Below are positions 45,656-56,663 of a stretch of DNA of 64,000 nucleotides, one piece after another. The notes below the pieces were generated by a model. That model saw only the letters and a list, made by a program, of their open reading frames with translations, was not told where the DNA came from and searched no databases. Both the position numbers and the translations under genes were made by a program. How positions within the stretch are numbered: position 1 is the first letter of the stretch; every line of letters begins with the position of its first letter. Source of the DNA: Undaria pinnatifida (Eukaryota; Sar; Phaeophyceae; Laminariales; Alariaceae); the NCBI GenBank assembly GCA_012845835.1, contig JABAKD010000016.1, forward strand, positions 4,402,859 to 4,466,858, written 5' to 3'.

Positions 45656-46029
45656 TGTTAAGGACTTAGTGGGGTATTAGTCCGTTTGACCACTTGCAAC
45701 TGGTTAACCAATAGCTTACCCTAACTAAGCCTTATAACACTCTCCCCCCCTGAAACGGCGGGATAGCAGGTCGGCCGGATATACGGCGGACCTCTGTCAA
45801 TATCCAAGCCGTTTCATTTCCTGGGGATACCGGGGAGAGTATTTTTCAAGTTCGCCATGGGGAAATCTGAAAAAGTTTATTATGGTGGATGTGGGGATTG
45901 AACCCACGACCCAAAAACCCATGGTCTGTCGACGACGCCATTTGTTAAGGAATCAGTGGGGTATTAGTCCGTTTGACCACTTGCAACTGGTTAACCAATA
46001 GCTTACCCAAACTAAGCCTTATAATAACA
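45656..46029 (-). mobile_element. TRIM-like element, third copy, minus strand
   Basis: LTRs at 45656-45739 and 45943-46029 flank an internal region in inverse orientation to the other copies: polypurine tract complement just after the first LTR, tRNA-like segment near 45884-45912 and primer-binding site next to the second LTR. The four bases ctat occur directly before the left LTR (45652-45655) and directly after the right one (46030-46033), consistent with a short target-site duplication. Confidence 0.8.
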
Positions 46030-46199
46030 CTATCCAGCGAGCCGTGAGGAGAGACCAAACAAGGGCACCGGAACCCATGAGGAGCACGCTTCCCAACACC
46101 GACCAACCACGCATCCCCCACTCGGAGTACCACTACAACTAGCTGTGATGTGTATGAGTAATAGTAACAATAATGTCGAATCAATTGGATAAAAATACA

Positions 46200-46530
46200 G
46201 TCCAGCTGTGAGATCGAAGAATTCGTCGAAACTTATTTTTGCAAGCTGTGTGTGATACTCCGGTCGCGCGTATTACAGGGTGTGTGTCCTCATTAAATTA
46301 AGAATATAGGTCGGCGACTCCCTTTGGAACTACAATGTAGCTTGTACCAAGGTCAACAGGGTGATGTTAATCAATCTGTTCGTGGAAACTATAAAAAAAA
46401 AGCGTTTCTGAGGGGGACAAAATCTCACAGCTGTGGAAGGAAAGGCATATCAGCTTATTATCAAGTATATCCTGTAAGTCGTACGACCGGTGAGGGGAGG
46501 GCGGATATTTTTAACCGCGTTAGATCGCAT
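46200..46530 (+). repeat. Dispersed repeat family B, copy 1
   Basis: About 300 bp collinear with 55393-55690: gctgtgagatcga, gcaagctgtgtgtgatactc, cgcgcgtatt, tataggtcgg.gactcc, gtagcttgtaccaaggtcaa, gtgatgtta and gaggggagggcgg. Non-coding. Partial relatives at 53888-54360 and 44836-44900. Confidence 0.6.
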
Positions 46531-47757
46531 AAATGTATACCCGGTAGGAACTTACTATACGCATGATGAGTGCTAGGTCTAGGCGATGGTGTGGGCGGTG
46601 AGGAAGGAGGGGGCGTGTGGGTTATTGGAGCTACGGCGTGGATGGCTAGAAAGGCAATGAGTTCATCACCTGTCTGGTTGTGTTTAGTACTACTCTAGCA
46701 GACTTGATTTTCGGTGGGGCCGTTGGGGGGGGGCGGGGCGGAGGGGGGGGGTTATGTGCGTGTGTGTTGGGGGGGGGGGGGGGGGGGTGGCGATGGTGGC
46801 GGGGAACGGAGGTGGATGATAGCAAATATTCTATCTGCGTGTTACATGCAGATGCCCCGTATTTCAAAGATAAAATATGAAGTGGAAGGGAGGAAAGTTA
46901 TTATTTCGTCATGTTAGCTTTACTTTGATGCTATCTATACGACGAGCAGTCAGTGATTTCTGGTTATCGCACAAGATAATCGTCAGCGGGAAACGTGATT
47001 ACCCGCCTCTCTCTTATCAGAATCTACGGAGACTCCACGACCACTTTTAGTACAACAAGACACGATATCCAATACCTCTGGAACGGCTTTCATACAAATC
47101 TTCACGAGAAGATCTGTCTACGTAACGGTAGAAAGTGTACCTGTGACCCATAATAAATATACATAAAATCCTTCTTTGGTATCATCAGGTATTTGGTCAG
47201 GAGTTTTTTGTTTCGGCCGAAGTATGCTATTCGCGGAACTGGAATTCTCGGTCGAATATAGCTTGGTTCGAGCGCCGCCTTCGGGGGGCGGCTTCAACGC
47301 CCCTCGCCCTTCCGTGTCCGTTCCGCACATCGACGTGAACGCGGACGGATGCCGAGCGAGACAAGCGAGAAGTTGCAAAAATACCGCATGTCGAGGAGGA
47401 ATTTCGGAAATTTCGGATGTATCTTTAGACTATGTCTGCAACGCCTGCTGGATGATTTACAAAATTGGCATCATTTCCAAACGGTACGTACTTGATAGTG
47501 TTTGGAATTTTGCGGTGGCATACTCTCGAGCGTTGGTTTCGTTGCTGTACTTTTTTACTAGTTCGTTTGGTTTCTTACCCGGCCTTTTTATTGCTTTTGT
47601 TTCTGCTCGTTTTGCCAGCTGGAAATTCTTTTTTTTAGTGTGGGTTCACCTGAAACGTGACACAAGTTACCGACGATATCCAACAACTTCGCGACACAAA
47701 TTACCGACGGCGAGACGTTTCGTGACAAAGTAACTCCCAAATCATGATATTTTCACG
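46531..47757. other. Gene-free stretch
   Basis: Apart from the G-rich tract at 46720-46790, I see only short open frames without splice context. The frame at 47176-47733 (FCFGRSMLFAELEFSVEYS...) is long for its surroundings but has no recognisable motif. Confidence 0.4.
46720..46790 (+). repeat. G-rich tract with a G19 run
   Basis: Several G runs of 6-19 separated by short spacers (gggcggggcgga, then gttatgtgcg). It satisfies the G-quadruplex pattern. No gene nearby. Confidence 0.8.
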
Positions 47758-48691
47758 TAACAGAATCTCGAGACAAAACCAAGCAGGTAGAGCCGTCTCT
47801 TCGGCCTTTGGCCTTGGCTTTAGCATGGCCGCTGACACTCCAGGCAGCCTCTGCTGTAGGCATGAACGAGTGCGGTTGATTCGCAGCGAACTATCTCGCT
47901 GTGCTCGCCTCTATGTGGCCATTGTCCACGCCATTTCATGTCACCTCCCTTCTGTTTTGAGCTCGCCGTCGTGCCGTCGAGGTACGAGGAAACCCTTACG
48001 TACTGGGTGAGAACAGCAGTATGTACGACGAGCATGAACGCCAACTGACGACATTGGCAAACACACAACATCAGGTCCAGCAGCAGTAGCAGCCGAAGGG
48101 CGAAACTTTTAGCACATACAGCAGCAACTAGTAGCAACCAGAACCACAGCAGATAGCTCAAAGCGCAGTACGAGTGCAGTTGGCAAGTTTAGTCGTACAC
48201 GCATCACTCTGTCCAATATATAACAGAACCTCGAGACAAAACCAAGCAGGTAAAGCCGTCTCTTCGGCCTTTGGCCCTGGCTTTAGCACGGCCGCTGACA
48301 CTCCAGGCAGCCTCTGCTGTAGGCATGAACGAGTGCGGTTTATCCGCTGCAAACTATCCCGCCGTGCTCGCCTCTATGTGGCCATTGTCCATGCCATTTC
48401 ATGTCACCTTCCTTCTGTTTTTAGCTCATCGTCGTACGGTTGAGGTACGAGGAAACCCCTACGTACGGGGTGAGACCAGCAGTATGTACGACGAGCATGA
48501 ACGCCAACTGACAACATTGGCAAACACACAACATCAGGTGCAGCAGCAGTAGCCGAAGGGCGAAACTTCTAGCACATACTGCAGCAACTATTAATAGTAG
48601 CAACCAGAACCACAGCAGATAGCTCACAGTGCAGTACGAGTGCCGTTGGCAAGTTTAGTCGTACACGCATCACTCTGTCCAATATATAACA
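47758..48691. repeat. Head-to-tail duplication of a 463-468-bp unit, LTR-like
   Basis: Unit 1 (47758-48220) and unit 2 (48221 to about 48691) both start taacagaa.ctcgagacaa and end ctctgtccaatatata, with over 90% identity by eye. On the minus strand each unit begins tgttatatattgg, an LTR-like start, but no TG..CA closure or internal domain is visible. The units could be fused LTRs or a simple tandem duplication. Confidence 0.75.
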
Positions 48692-50221
48692 ACCGTTTTA
48701 TGTTCATATTGATGGAGAAAAAATATTACATTTCCTGTAAGAATGATACGTCGTACGAGCGGACGTTCTGATTCTGGTGGTGTGCTGCTGCCGTGAGACC
48801 ATCGAGCACACCGCATGTTTTACCCAAACGAGAGCCAACAAGAGGCAGCGCACAGGGGCCCCCAACACAGAGACACGTGACAACCACGGCCAGCTGTCGA
48901 TCGCGTAATTCGCCGGTAGTCCGTGCTTCGGTGGGTGTATCGGAAGTCGTTCGTAGTACTGCTGTAGATCGTCGAAAAATCACGTGGCATCCCGTTCTGG
49001 TGGCAGACTCGCCAGTAGACCCCCCAAAATTTATTTACCTCTTCTTTTTCTTGGCCCCATGCACCTATTTCCTTTCCTTTCTCTTCTTTGTTTGTTTCTT
49101 TGTTCCAATTGACTTGCGTCTGTTGTGCGTATGCGTAGTGATAGATACTACGTGTAATATATACGTGGTAGTCTTTCTTGGGTAGCAAGCGGTATAGTCG
49201 GTTTTTCCAGGCGCGAGTAATGAGACGTATGCATCGGTATGGACCTGGCACATCGTAGACTGACTCCCGATTTCACTTTTATATGTTTCTGGTGGAGGCA
49301 TGAATTGCGTCAGCTGTGATTTATGCGTGTACCACCTTTGGTTTGTGTTTTTCCCCTAGGGTATTCCTCAGCTCCAGAGTGACTGGAGCCTGTCCTGTGA
49401 CCACGGACTTGATTATAAGAGTTAATGTGAGAACGGGGTTGTAACGAAGACCACTGATAGGGACAGCTTACGCTATACCTACAATGGGACCCGAAGGGTG
49501 CGCCAGCTAGCGTTGGGCTGCGAAAGCAACTGAGTTAAATCGACACACGACGCGTATGAAAATACGTGGAAGAAAGTGTGGTGAGCTGAAGCTTTATTTT
49601 TCCCCATCCGCCGGAGGATAAAAAAAAAAAAAAAAGACAACAACAACTCAAATATTGCCTGTTTCTTGACCTTTCAGCTGCTTCCTGCAAATTTGGTTTT
49701 CCTGCCAACACAATTTTGAACTTTTTCGCGATTTTCTCTTCTTTTTTTTCTAGTAAGTTGAACTTCCTACCATTTGCCGCTAATTTGCCGCCTGTGCATT
49801 AGTTGCGGAACGGTCCAGCTTTAGTTTTTTTTTGATTCGCACCATTTGTTTTGTACTTGACGAAGCTTCATCGGCTGAGATCTGGGCTTGGCTCATCAGC
49901 TCGACACCGCCCAGCACCCCATCGCAGCGCTATAGCTTACAGCAACGAAGCCCCGTGCAGTGCCCTGCGATGCCCTGCGGATCAGCTCAGCAGCGCACCG
50001 CAGCGCAGCGCTAGCTCAGCAGAGCGAAGCGCTATGCTTTGCCGTGCTCTGCCGTCGCGGTCGTTCGTTATTCATGATATCTAAAACTGCGCGTACGCCG
50101 ATATTAAGGTATTTGGCGCTTTATTCTATACATATCGCGTCAACCATCGTAATATCATACAATATGGTGGAGGGAATCTAATCTCTATGCAAAGATCATG
50201 TTTTGTTTTAATTAATTGTCA
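48692..50221. other. Gene-free stretch
   Basis: No supported gene. Contains an A16 run at about 49620 and a CAGCGC-rich, low-complexity GC island at 49920-50060. Confidence 0.45.
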
Positions 50222-50570
50222 GCCGGCCGCCCCGGTGGTCTAGTGGTTTTACCCTCGAATACTACTAACGTTTGGTTGTCCTTGAGTTCGACACCCACCA
50301 CGATGAGATTTGACTTTATTTGCAAAAATGCAAAAAAAAAGGGATCAACTGCTGAGAGCGCCTAGCAGCGTGGGTAGGTACAATTCGACGCGAGTCGACG
50401 AGGGAAGAAAATGCTGGATTCTCCTCGCGGTAAAAATGAAAGCACGTGCCGAAGTGGGGAGGGAGGAGGAGGGCCCGCTATGTGACCCCGGATCTGAGTT
50501 ACTACTGTACTAGGAGGGAGCGCGAGAGTGGTGCGGGGATAATAAATGGGATGAAGAAAAAAAAATGTTG
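50222..50570 (+). mobile_element. tRNA-derived SINE candidate
   Basis: The head 50228-50300 resembles a tRNA: an A-box match tggtctagtgg (50236-50246) and a B-box-like gagttcgacaccc (50284-50296). The body (cgacgagggaagaaaatgct, then cggtaaaaatgaaagcac and gtgaccccggatctgagtta) recurs in the other orientation at 31128-31400 and, diverged, at 28540-28630. The tail is A-rich. A tRNA head, a shared unrelated body and dispersal define a SINE; the B box is imperfect and no target-site duplication was established. Confidence 0.6.
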
Positions 50571-51350
50571 CAAAGGTATATTATTATCACTACCAGTAAA
50601 TATTATGTCAGTCTCTAGGAAATACGCACGGCACTATTAGCAGTCGTCATGGTAGAGACACTCCGGATATATATTATGTATCAAGGGGACGCGTCCGATT
50701 TCGACAACGTGAAAGCACCCACGAAGAAAAGACAGCAGACACACATATCCCGCCTTCCCGAGAAAAAACAGAGAAGAAGCACTACGCCAACCTCCCGTAC
50801 GAGCAAAGCCACCCCCGCACCAATCTTAAACAACGCCGCCTCAACGAGAGATCGCCCTCCTCTTCTACGTTTTCCTCTTCGCTCGCGACCACGCAGACCA
50901 ATCAATGCGACAGCCTTCAAGTAACAAAGCAATCTTCTTCCAAAACCTCGCCGGCTGACATGTCCCCATGTCGACGTTTGATGCAAACCGACCTTGCATC
51001 CTGTCGACTTCGAACCTCCATTCATTGCCACGGGGACAGCAGTGCAGTCTCTTCATTAATGCCAAGGCCTCTTTTGTTTCGCCTAGAGGCGACGCAGGTT
51101 CTCAATAATACTTTTTTCGGTATTTTTGTTTGATAGACGCCAACTTTTGCTTGACGGCGCATTTAACATAGTTTGTTTCGCCTATCCTTGCCTTCTTTGT
51201 TGTATAATATTACGTTTTTTCTTTTGTCAAAGCATGACTTTCATAATCCCATGTTCGTATTAAACTCTTGGCATTACTGTAAAGTTCAACGCATGCCAAA
51301 TCGGACAGTTACACCTTAAGTTGTCGAAGTGCTGCCCTGCCCTACCCGAA

Positions 51351-51382
51351 GCATGGGCGCCGGCGAATGCCGGCGCCCATGC
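51351..51382. repeat. Perfect 14-bp inverted repeat with 4-base loop
   Basis: gcatgggcgccggc, gaat, then gccggcgcccatgc. It is GC-rich within an A/T-rich neighbourhood. It would form a very stable hairpin in RNA or a cruciform in DNA; no gene context explains it. Confidence 0.85.
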
Positions 51383-51784
51383 GGAGCCCTTGTACGATTT
51401 ATAATAATACGATGAGTACTACTACTTAATATTAACACTACGGCGGGTATTTTTCCGAACTGTAGGCATAAAATATTTTATGGTTTCGTGGTGTATTAAT
51501 ATACATACGACAGTTGCCCGTAAGATATAGACTAATATTCCAATCTATATCTGAGATCAGTTTGTAATTGTAATAATTCGTAACCTTTTTTTTATTGTAG
51601 AAGGACCCCAGCCAACGAGAAGTGCTACGGCATCTATCTACGTAGTATGCCCGAGTTTTTAGGTGTTAACTGTACTGTTGTTGTTGTTGTTCCTTGGAGT
51701 ACCGGGTACAGAGCATGCAGGGTACAGGGTCTCCTCCGTTTTTTGTTTTGTTTTTTATTTCGAGTCGAGTGACCGATGATAGTG

Positions 51785-51840
51785 TGTTAAGGAATTATTA
51801 ATAGTGGGGTATTAGTGCGTTTGACCACTTACTACTTGTT
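51785..51840 (-). mobile_element. Truncated TRIM LTR fragment
   Basis: Starts tgttaaggaatta and continues ggggtattag, then gtttgaccactt, matching the minus-orientation TRIM LTR at 45943-46029, with a small insertion (attaatag) and loss of the distal third. A solo or decayed LTR. Confidence 0.6.
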
Positions 51841-52018
51841 GTGCACAACAGGCAGACAGATCAGGTTTTCGATTTTTTGCGCAAAAAAATCTACAGACGA
51901 CATGCCTTGGAGTACGTACGTCCAACCGGATCGTGCAAAATGCGGCGCAATTTGTTTTCGCCTCCGCTTGGAAAAAGCCTGAATATTTTTGAAAAAATTG
52001 AAGATCTGTTGTTGTTGT

Positions 52019-52323
52019 TGTGGGTCACAATGCTCTGAACCCAACCTGCCTACTTGCGTCTGAACACAAATTCTAGAACCTTCAGGAACGTTCCGCACGT
52101 TCTCCTAGAAAGATCGTCTCTCGGAGCGATGTCGTTCTCACTCACACTCCGAGCCACAAGGAAGGGTACAACATCCCGAGGAACCTCGTTCATACTTTCG
52201 AAGATTTTGAGGAGACTCTTCGAAATAGCGTCTTCGGAAGGTTGAATTACCAGAGCCTGTGTTCCCATTGCTCTGTAATTTTGATGGAGTGAGCGCTCTA
52301 ACACCATCAAAACTGGGGGGTAA
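52019..52323 (+). mobile_element. LTR-like family D, truncated copy and adjoining internal tail
   Basis: Begins tgtgggtcacaatgctctga, is identical to the next copy for about 170 bp, then diverges into unrelated sequence ending in ctggggggtaa directly before the next tgtgggtcacaa. That G-rich end looks like a polypurine tract abutting a 3' LTR. Confidence 0.55.
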
Positions 52324-52800
52324 TGTGGGTCACAATGCTCTGAACCCAACCTGCCTACTTGCGTCTGAACACAAATTCTAGAACCTTCAGGAACGTTCCG
52401 CACGTTCTCCTAGAAAGATCGTCTCTCGGAGCGATGTCGTTCTCACTCACACTTCGAGCCACAATGAAGGGTACAACATCCCGAGGAACCTCAAGACGTC
52501 TTCCCAGACGCTTCCTCAGCTCGTTGCCCCTTATTTTCGTCCGAGAGGAGTGCGAGGGTGCACCCTCGCACACCTCTCACACTTCCTACTGTCCCCATCT
52601 CTACCTGAGATTCTTCTGTCTCTCTACCGAGCACGTCTACTCGTCCGGTGATCGTCAACATCGCCCACATTCTGCGGCCGTTGCCTTAGAGGAACGCGTG
52701 TACGCACAGCGTTGGAGATTCGCACCTCCCTGCGGTGTTCTTGAGTACAAACCCTTATTGTTGTTATTATTATTATTGGTCGATACGACTTTCGCTCCTA
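52324..52800 (+). mobile_element. LTR-like family D, copy 2
   Basis: Starts tgtgggtcacaatgctctga and runs to about acccttattg. It shares the whole order of blocks (gaacgttccgcacgttctcc, cgtctcggagcgat, ctcaagacgtcttcc, gatcgtcaacatcgcc, cctgcggtgttc) with 54375-54790, but has an extra segment with a gtgcgagggtgcaccctcgcac hairpin, split here as gtgcgagg and cctcgcac. Confidence 0.6.
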
Positions 52801-53011
52801 GAGACCAAGACACAGCGACACAGCGGGACAGCCCGAGGCCGGTAAAAAAAACTGTCATCATGTCAGCCTCTTCCACTAGCCATGGGGGGTCACCAAATAT
52901 ATATCCACTCTTTGACTCGATATTGCGAGCGGTATTCGTGGGGGAGATAATTAGTTTTTTTTCACGTGAACCAGCCTGTAATCGAAGCGCACACGAAAGA
53001 TATTCGGAGAC

Positions 53012-53140
53012 GGCAGTTTGGGCCTGTGACGGACGGCCATCTAGACGTTATACACTAGATTTCAATTGCTAGATTTGGTGTGTTGTCTTCGAACGGTGTG
53101 ACTGACGGTGACAAAAACCGCCGTCTCCTGACATATTTGC
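53012..53140 (+). repeat. Dispersed repeat family C, copy 2
   Basis: Shares gcctgtgacggacgg, atctagacgt, cggtgtgactgacgg and aaccgccgtctc.tga with 36190-36350; the central palindrome is degraded here. Confidence 0.5.
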
Positions 53141-53887
53141 CAAGCACCTGGTACCTGGTACCATGCAGACACACATGAAGAACCACAGCAAGCAGCTGTC
53201 GTTATCGGGGGCTGAGAGCGGACAAGCATGCTTACCAGTAACCTCCAACTGGCGCTGACGTTTCATTCTGCGCAGCGCATACACCTACCGCATGCAGCGC
53301 CTTGCATGCTCAAGCGCCGCCGCGCCGCCGAGTCCAACAGGGGAGGATGACACGCTGCCCCGGACATGAACGCCTACAAAAAACTTTGAACTCTTTTCTT
53401 TGAATGCAAATTTGCAAATTTGCTTTCTGCTTTCTGGCATCTTCAGTCTTGTCAAAACATGTTCAATCTGCTCTCTACTCTGCAGCACATAAAACACAGC
53501 GCAATGTGGCCAAGGCGCCGTGTGAAGGGCTGCTGGCCATTGGTGAATTCAGAGGTAGGCCAAAAGTGCTCGTACAACTGTTATAATTGAGGTTATGCTG
53601 CTGCGTTGCAATTTGCTGCGTTACGTACGCGTTTCGAGTGTTTCGATTTAATATCCATTTCCCACACCCAATTCGAGTATATTACACTGCTTTTGCTTGC
53701 TGTTTTATCCCTGGAGCGTACTTCTGAGTGCCTATACTTTTTGCTGTGCTGTATGATACCAAGTACCTGGTATGAAAGTGTATAATCATATGTACAAGGT
53801 TCCCCTCCGGGAAGTGCCGAGGGGAGTGGCGCAAGGACACATTATTATCACTACCTGACGTAGTGACCATTTATTTTGTATAAAATA

Positions 53888-54360
53888 TTTTGAGGACGTC
53901 AGCCGTGAGTTCGACGAGTATCAGGTCAATACTCATCTTTGCAAGCACATACAAAAAAAGCTTGCCCGGAAAAGTAATGAATTCGCGTTTTACCCGCAGT
54001 ACTTCTTGGGTGTGCTCAATAGCAGTACTTTTAGCACTTTTTGGGTACTCGACATAGACGTGCCCACGACCGATCTGTTGAGAAAATGCACAGCACACAA
54101 AACTTAAAATCAGCTGTGAGTACGACCGATTGAATGGTTGAAACTCAACTTTGCAAGCTGCGTGGCACATTTATGTTTCGCTAATATAGACTACAGCAGT
54201 AGTTGCACAACTTTACGGAAGGTCGTTGGCGCGTGTTATATGTTTGATCCTGATGAAAGATATAGGTCGGTGGCTCCCCTGGATGTTGTCAGGGTCAACA
54301 GGACGATTTTCCATAATAATTATTCTGTGCACTGATACTATAAAACCCTCATGGAGGGTA
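53888..54360 (+). repeat. Dispersed repeat family B, diverged compound copy
   Basis: Contains two starts of the family (cagccgtgagttcgac near 53900 and cagctgtgagtacgaccgat near 54112) and its distal blocks atataggtcggtggctccc, agggtcaacagg and actataaaaccc. This suggests tandem insertion or internal duplication. The segment near 54112 is nearly identical to 44837-44895. Confidence 0.5.
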
Positions 54361-54374
54361 GATATTATAGTAAG

Positions 54375-54830
54375 TGTGGGTCACAATGCTCTGAACCCAA
54401 CCTGCCTACTTGCGTCTAACCACAAATCCCAGAACCTTTGGGAACGTTCCGCACGTTCTCCTGGAAATATCGTCTTTCGGAGCGATATCGTTGTCGCCAA
54501 CGCTCCGAGCCACAAGGAAGGGTACAGCATCACGAGGGACCTCAAGACGTCTTCCTAGACGTTTCCTCGGCTCGTTGCACGTTACTACACCTCTCACTCT
54601 TCCTGCTGTTCCCATCTCAACCTGAGATTCTGTCTCTTCACCAAGCACTTCTGTTCGTCCGGTGATCGTCAACACCGCCTACATTCTGCGACCGTTGCCT
54701 GAGAGGGACGCTTGTACACACAGCGTTGGAGATTCACACCTCCCTGCGGTGTTCTCGAGAACTAACCCTTATTGCCGTTCAGACGGCAGTCTTTTGATTG
54801 AGCCTCTTTCGAGTTCATCTCAACCATGTC
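54375..54830 (+). mobile_element. LTR-like family D, copy 3, upstream of a gag-like fragment
   Basis: Homologous to 52324-52800 through cctgcggtgttct and the acccttattg block, then runs on through cgttcagacggcagtc to an ATG at 54824. This is the arrangement expected for a 5' LTR and leader of a retrotransposon. Confidence 0.6.
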
Positions 54831-55168
54831 CGACAACTACGGAGGAATCTGTGGACAACCCGGACCAATAGCCCGCTCCCCCTGCCGACGGGACTGTGGT
54901 CACCACCAATGGCGCCGCTGGTGACAACCCCGCCAACCCCGCTGAGCCTGATGGCGACGGCGCTGCCGCAACCAGCGACGGCGCTGCCGCCGAGGCGACC
55001 GCGGAGGGATCTTCCCCCGCGAGCGCCATTGACGTGGACGGCGACAACGCCGTAGGTGCTTCCGGCTTCCACCAGACGAACATCACTCCGCTTCTTTCCG
55101 GTCCTTCCAACATAGACTCCACCGTCAACCTACTCAGTCCATCGTCAACAAGGACATCCGAGAACTAA
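54824..55168 (+). pseudogene. Gag-like N-terminal fragment of an LTR retrotransposon
   Basis: Just downstream of a family D LTR-like repeat an ATG (54824) opens MSDNYGGICGQPGP. The Ala/Asp/Pro-rich frame that follows (from 54872, starting PAPPADGTVV, ending STRTSEN at the TAA before 55169) is in a different frame, and in that frame a TAG stands at 54869-54871. So either one indel or one stop codon breaks the ORF. The hydrophilic, Ala/Thr-rich start followed by TNITPLLSG resembles the beginning of Ty1/copia Gag proteins only in general character. Nothing recognisable as capsid, protease or reverse transcriptase follows. Confidence 0.4.
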
Positions 55169-55392
55169 CCCCTATAAGCATTATATTATTATATGACATG
55201 ATCAGTATAGAGAGCGGGGGTTATAAAAAGCACGATATTATCACATGATATGACCAATAGGTGGGTTGTTATTATCATTGTAGGTGTTTCATTGTACAGC
55301 CATTCTGCGTACCTATACTGTTATAATCCAAGTAGAGGGGGATGTAGGAAGAAAGGTTTTATTACCGTGTTATAGTATAAAAATAAAAGTAC

Positions 55393-55690
55393 ACCCGAGC
55401 TGCGAGATCGAGGATTTTGTCGAAACTTATCTTTGAAAGCTGTGTGTGATACTCCGATCGCGCGTATTGCTGGGTGCGTGTCCTCATCAAGGATATAGGT
55501 CGGTGACTCCTCTTGGAACCACAGTGTAGCTTGTACCAGGGTCAATAGGGTGATGTTAGTCAGTCTGTGCGCGGAAACTACAAAACCCATTTTTGAGGGG
55601 GACAAATCTGACAGTTGTAGAAGGAAATGCATCAGTTTATCAAGTGTATCCTACAAGTGGTGTAACCGGTGAAGGGAGGGCGTAGTTTTT
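55393..55690 (+). repeat. Dispersed repeat family B, copy 2
   Basis: Collinear homologue of 46200-46530 across its whole length at high identity, ending at the gaagggagggcg block. Confidence 0.6.
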
Positions 55691-56168
55691 AAGGACGTGG
55701 GGCCTGGGTTTGAACAAGAGGGAGCGGCGGCGGGGGGGGGGCGGAGGACGGGCGGGGCAACTCAATCTGTGCGCGGAAAGTATAAATCCTTTAAGGGAAT
55801 CTGATATGTATGATTTCGAGAAGAGCATCACACTTCGAACTCCAGCTTAGGGACCACCAGAGAGCGAGGGTACGTGTGGCGTGGGATGCGGCTTACTGTA
55901 GAATGTTATGTAAAGAGCACGTGTTATTGAGAACGAGGGAGCAAGAGGACAATACGTGACAGGTTATGGCAAAAGCAACTCGTCACCGTAAAGAGAGGAT
56001 ACGGCACGCGCACATGGTCCGACCTGTAGCGTTTTGCTCTCCGCATGTTGTCTGCTGTCTGTCATCTGCGATCTTTGCAAAAAAAACAGAAAACATACCC
56101 TTTAAAAAACTGCCTCTGTGGACGTAAATGTACAAGGATGGGCTGGTATCTAAATTATTACTATTACA
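55691..56168. other. Gene-free stretch
   Basis: Holds only a short G-rich run near 55730 and family-B-like words (gtgcgcggaaagtataaatc). Nothing else supported. Confidence 0.4.
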
Positions 56169-56663
56169 AAGGTCCCTATGTTTCCGCATCGATGGACACG
56201 CGCACCCAGCGGCAGCACAGCAGAAACGTGTGGTATGGTGGGGTGACAAATGACAGGCTCCGACACAAGCAACTCGCCGCAGCATAGCGAGGACACGCTA
56301 CGCGCACACAAATGGTGTTGCCTACCGCTGCTGCTGTGCGGCAGGGTTGTAGCGTTGTGCTCTTTGCATGTTGTCTGCTGTCTGTCATCTGCGATCTTCG
56401 GGAAAAAACACGGAAAATTACTCGTTAAAAAAAAAAACTTGTGGGCGTAAAATCGCTATTATAAAGGTCCCTATGTTTCAGCATCGATGGACACGCGCAC
56501 CCAGCGGCAACACAGCAGAAACATGTGGTATGGTGGGGTGACAAATGGCAGGCTCTGACACGAGCAACGCGCCGCAGCACAGCGAAGACACGCTACGCGT
56601 ACATAAATGGTGTTGCCTACCGCTGCTGCTGTGCGGCAGAGTTGTAGCGTTGTGCTCTCTTGG
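56169..56663. repeat. Direct duplication of about 195 bp, with further diverged relatives
   Basis: 56170-56363 and 56467-56662 are nearly identical (ggtccctatgttt.c.gcat to gtagcgttgtgctct). Related sequence recurs at 56760-56960 and, more distantly, near 57760-57830. CAG/CTG-rich, non-coding. Confidence 0.7.

Larger units (their letters stand above)
50571..52018. other. Gene-free stretch
   Basis: A/T-rich with the 51351-51382 hairpin and the TRIM LTR fragment at 51785. The segment 50681-50930 reads as Lys/Thr/Arg-rich in one frame (APTKKRQQTHISRLPEKKQR) but lacks splice or family support. Confidence 0.45.

Noticed and set aside
50228..50300. Functional tRNA gene
   Set aside because: Good A box but the T arm does not pair well and A-to-B spacing is long. 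The body downstream is repeated, so a SINE head is more likely.
51351..51382. Rho-independent terminator
   Set aside because: The hairpin is not followed by a T run and the DNA is eukaryotic.
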